Part shown: positions 62,111 to 64,000 of the stretch, one piece after another | How the letters are laid out: each line of letters begins with the position of its first letter | How positions within the stretch are numbered: the first letter of the stretch is position 1 | Assembly: GCF_030811555.1 (NCBI RefSeq) | Contig: NZ_JAUSQZ010000001.1 | Coordinates: 5,019,241 to 5,083,240 of the forward strand | Length of the DNA stretch: 64,000 nt | From: Kineosporia succinea | GTDB lineage: Bacteria > Actinomycetota > Actinomycetes > Actinomycetales > Kineosporiaceae | Direction of reading: 5' to 3' | Position numbers and translations under genes: made by a program | The notes under the pieces: model-generated | The model's database searches: none | What the model was told of the DNA's origin: nothing | The model's input: the letters and a program-made list of their open reading frames with translations, nothing else

Positions 62111-64000
62111 CTACTTGCTGTCGCCGAAGAGTTCCCTGAACTTCTTGCCGCCCTTGGGGAACGACTCCGTCAGGCTGTGCTCACCGAGCGGCGAGTTCAC
62201 GTTGAAGTAGTTCGCGTAGGCCACGTTGTTCGGCGCCCAGGTGATGAAGTCGTACATGTACTCGACGAACTGGGGGTTGTCCTTGCCGCCGGAGGAGTCG
62301 GCGTACAGGTCCCACATGCCCCACTCCGGCAGCGAGACCGGCTTGTCGTGCTGCTTGGCGAAGTCGGTCCAGAACATCAGCCCCCGGTCGCCGCCGAAGA
62401 TGACCTCGTGCCAGGCGCGGTTCTGCCGGTCTTCCTTGCAGGCCTGGTTGCAGCCCTTGGGGTAGGGGTACAGCCCGCTGTGGAGGTCGTAGGCGTCCAC
62501 CCCGACGTAGTCGACGTACTTGTCGCCCGGGTAGTAGTCCTTGCCGTCGTAGGGGTTGTAGCCGTTGTTCGGGTTCCAGTCGAACTCGAAGTGCTGGCCC
62601 TCCACCGAGCGCATGGACTTCACGATCTGCCGGTAGAACGCGATGTAGGTGTCCTCGTCGTCGATGCCCCACGGCCACGACTTCAGGTTGAACTCCCACC
62701 CGACCCGCAGAATGGCCTTGTCCTGCTTGTTCTCCACCAGGTGCTCGGCCAGCGTCACGAAGTACTCGTTGAACTCGCCGCGGGCACCGGCCCGCATCGA
62801 GGTCTCCTTGGTGGCGTTGAGCTCGTTGGGGATCATCGGCACGGCCATCACGACCCGGTAGCCGCTGTTCTTCCAGGGCGTCAGGTACGAACCCGGGCTG
62901 GCGATGTCGTCCCAGGTCTCGCGGTCGGCGAAGAGCGTCGCGAAGGTCATGTCGCGGCCGAGCCACTTCTCGAACTCCTCCGTCGAGTCCGGGCTGGTGC
63001 CGCTGAACACCCCCAGCCGTCCGTCGAGGGACGCGCGCGTCGCCGCCGTCGTCGGCGCGGCGTCCGTGGTGGCCGCGCTGCTGCGGGCCGACTCGTCCTG
63101 GGTCGCGCCGTTCTTGTAGACGCCGGCCACCGCGATCAGGATGACCAACGCGGTGATCACGCCGAGCGTGACCACCTGACCGCGGCGCAGGACGATCTGG
63201 TTGGGACGCCAGTCGCGCCACGTCTTCTTCTGCGGGCGCAGGCCCTGCGGAGCCGAGCCGCGCGCAGGGCGTGGGCCGACGCCCCGGTTCGAGCCGTGGT
63301 TTCCGGCGCCGGGGTGGTTGCTGCGGACGGGGGAGTCCGAGCCGAATCCGGGCATGCGGGAGTCCCGGCGCCCGTCCCGGCCGGCGCGCCCGGTGCCGCC
63401 GCGCTCCTCGCCCAGGTCGGTGAGCGGTGGCTGGGGCCCGGGGCGTCCCTGAACCGGTGAGCCGGAACCGAATCCGGGCATGCGGGCGTCCCGCTTGCGT
63501 CCGGAGGGCGGTGCGTCGGAAGGGAGGACGTCGTGGTCGCGTCCCAGCAGACCGTGCGGCGCCGAGGGGCCCTCGGGACCGTCGAACTCGTCCGGCCCGG
63601 CGAACTCGTCGCGGGTGCCGGAGGTTGCGGCGCCGAGTGGGCTGCCGGGGGCAGGCGTCCGCTGACCCCGCTCGCGGCGTCCGCGGAGACGGGAGCCGGA
63701 ACCCTCGGCCTGGCCGGCGCGTTCAGGCCAGTTGTGGGGAGGTGCGTCCTGGCTCGCGGCGGCAGACGTCGCACCGCGCCGCGAAAGACCTGATGCCGGC
63801 GAGTTCCCGGCGGGTGCGGGCCGAGGCGCACGGCCGGCCAGGCCGCGCGGCGGAGTGTCGTCGGCCGGCCCGGGGGCGTGGGGTCGGCGGTTCTGGGGCC
63901 GGCGGTTCTGGGGTCGGGCGTCGGCCGGGAACGGAGAACGATCGCTGTCGCGTGCGCCCTCGGTACGCCGGTCGCCGAACGGCGAACGTTCGTCGTCGCG
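62111..64000 (-). CDS. Membrane-anchored GH26-like glycoside hydrolase, 5'-truncated by the window
   Basis: The frame is open without a stop from 62111 to the right edge, giving at least 629 residues; an ATG at 63481 is internal to it. From N to C: a disordered Arg/Pro/Gly-rich cytoplasmic part with repeats (QNRRPQNRR, RSPFxxD, MPGFGSxSPV twice), one TM segment (VVTLGVITALVILIAVAGVY), and an extracellular TIM barrel of GH26 type. Candidate catalytic glutamates lie in LRVGWEFN (codon near 62693-62695) and SLPEWGMW (near 62324-62326), with DWNPN and DYVGVDAYD nearby. A beta-mannanase or another endo-glycanase is likely. The upstream start lies outside the window. Confidence 0.82.
   Translation of the reverse strand, partial: RDDERSPFGDRRTEGARDSDRSPFPADARPQNRRPQNRRPHAPGPADDTPPRGLAGRAPRPAPAGNSPASGLSRRGATSAAASQDAPPHNWPERAGQAEGSGSRLRGRRERGQRTPAPGSPLGAATSGTRDEFAGPDEFDGPEGPSAPHGLLGRDHDVLPSDAPPSGRKRDARMPGFGSGSPVQGRPGPQPPLTDLGEERGGTGRAGRDGRRDSRMPGFGSDSPVRSNHPGAGNHGSNRGVGPRPARGSAPQGLRPQKKTWRDWRPNQIVLRRGQVVTLGVITALVILIAVAGVYKNGATQDESARSSAATTDAAPTTAATRASLDGRLGVFSGTSPDSTEEFEKWLGRDMTFATLFADRETWDDIASPGSYLTPWKNSGYRVVMAVPMIPNELNATKETSMRAGARGEFNEYFVTLAEHLVENKQDKAILRVGWEFNLKSWPWGIDDEDTYIAFYRQIVKSMRSVEGQHFEFDWNPNNGYNPYDGKDYYPGDKYVDYVGVDAYDLHSGLYPYPKGCNQACKEDRQNRAWHEVIFGGDRGLMFWTDFAKQHDKPVSLPEWGMWDLYADSSGGKDNPQFVEYMYDFITWAPNNVAYANYFNVNSPLGEHSLTESFPKGGKKFRELFGDSK

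Overview
The window is high-GC DNA with strong G/C bias at third codon positions, and it has the hallmarks of an Actinomycetota chromosome: GTG starts, leaderless genes behind TAnnnT boxes, a DtxR/IdeR iron box, a Streptomyces-type ribosomal protein S4, and a c-di-AMP riboswitch ahead of an NlpC/P60 gene. A chemoreceptor and a GGDEF enzyme suggest a motile, c-di-GMP-using actinomycete, perhaps near Kineosporiales (inference only). No rRNA, tRNA, transposase, phage gene or CRISPR array was seen. Very long antisense frames oppose many genes; these are codon-bias shadows and are not annotated.

Layout. 0-3 kb: leftward ridA-matB-prs set (RidA deaminase, malonyl-CoA synthetase, divergent PRPP synthetase). 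3-6 kb: iron block with ferritin, a DUF2470 protein under an IdeR box, divergent rpsD, and a FhuF-like reductase. 6-13 kb: SGNH hydrolase, chemoreceptor, an MFS exporter with a TetR regulator, and a GntP-type permease with a large insertion. 13.8-19.8 kb: five-gene peptide/nickel-type ABC importer. 19.9-22 kb: a MurL-like PP-loop enzyme coupled to a BKACE-family enzyme. 22-25 kb: membrane HTH/SH3 protein, a secreted I36-type inhibitor and an MFS transporter. 25-29 kb: Tex with an RGG-rich tail, an array of eight 32-bp repeats, and a TetR gene with a nested palindrome upstream. 29-38 kb: NDP-forming acyl-CoA synthetase-like protein, MFS/ArsR pair, gamma-glutamyltransferase, and an MFS/TetR pair around a symmetric TACATGTA operator array. 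38-46 kb: HelD-family motor with a coupled GNAT, then a four-gene operon (histidine kinase, response regulator, CBM-like surface protein, HrpB). 46-51 kb: DUF1996 protein, CutC, Lon, PPOX protein. 51-57 kb: an 1821-residue kinase-AAA-GAF-GAF-GGDEF protein. 57-64 kb: two FAD monooxygenases around malate dehydrogenase, a riboswitch-controlled NlpC/P60 hydrolase, and a membrane-anchored GH26-like protein running off the right edge.

Most genes are ordinary accessory and housekeeping genes of a soil actinomycete. The least explained parts are the MurL-like/BKACE pair, the giant kinase-cyclase, the two-component/CBM/HrpB operon, and several regulatory or repeat structures (29.35-29.40 kb, 28.22-28.48 kb, 37.38-37.43 kb).
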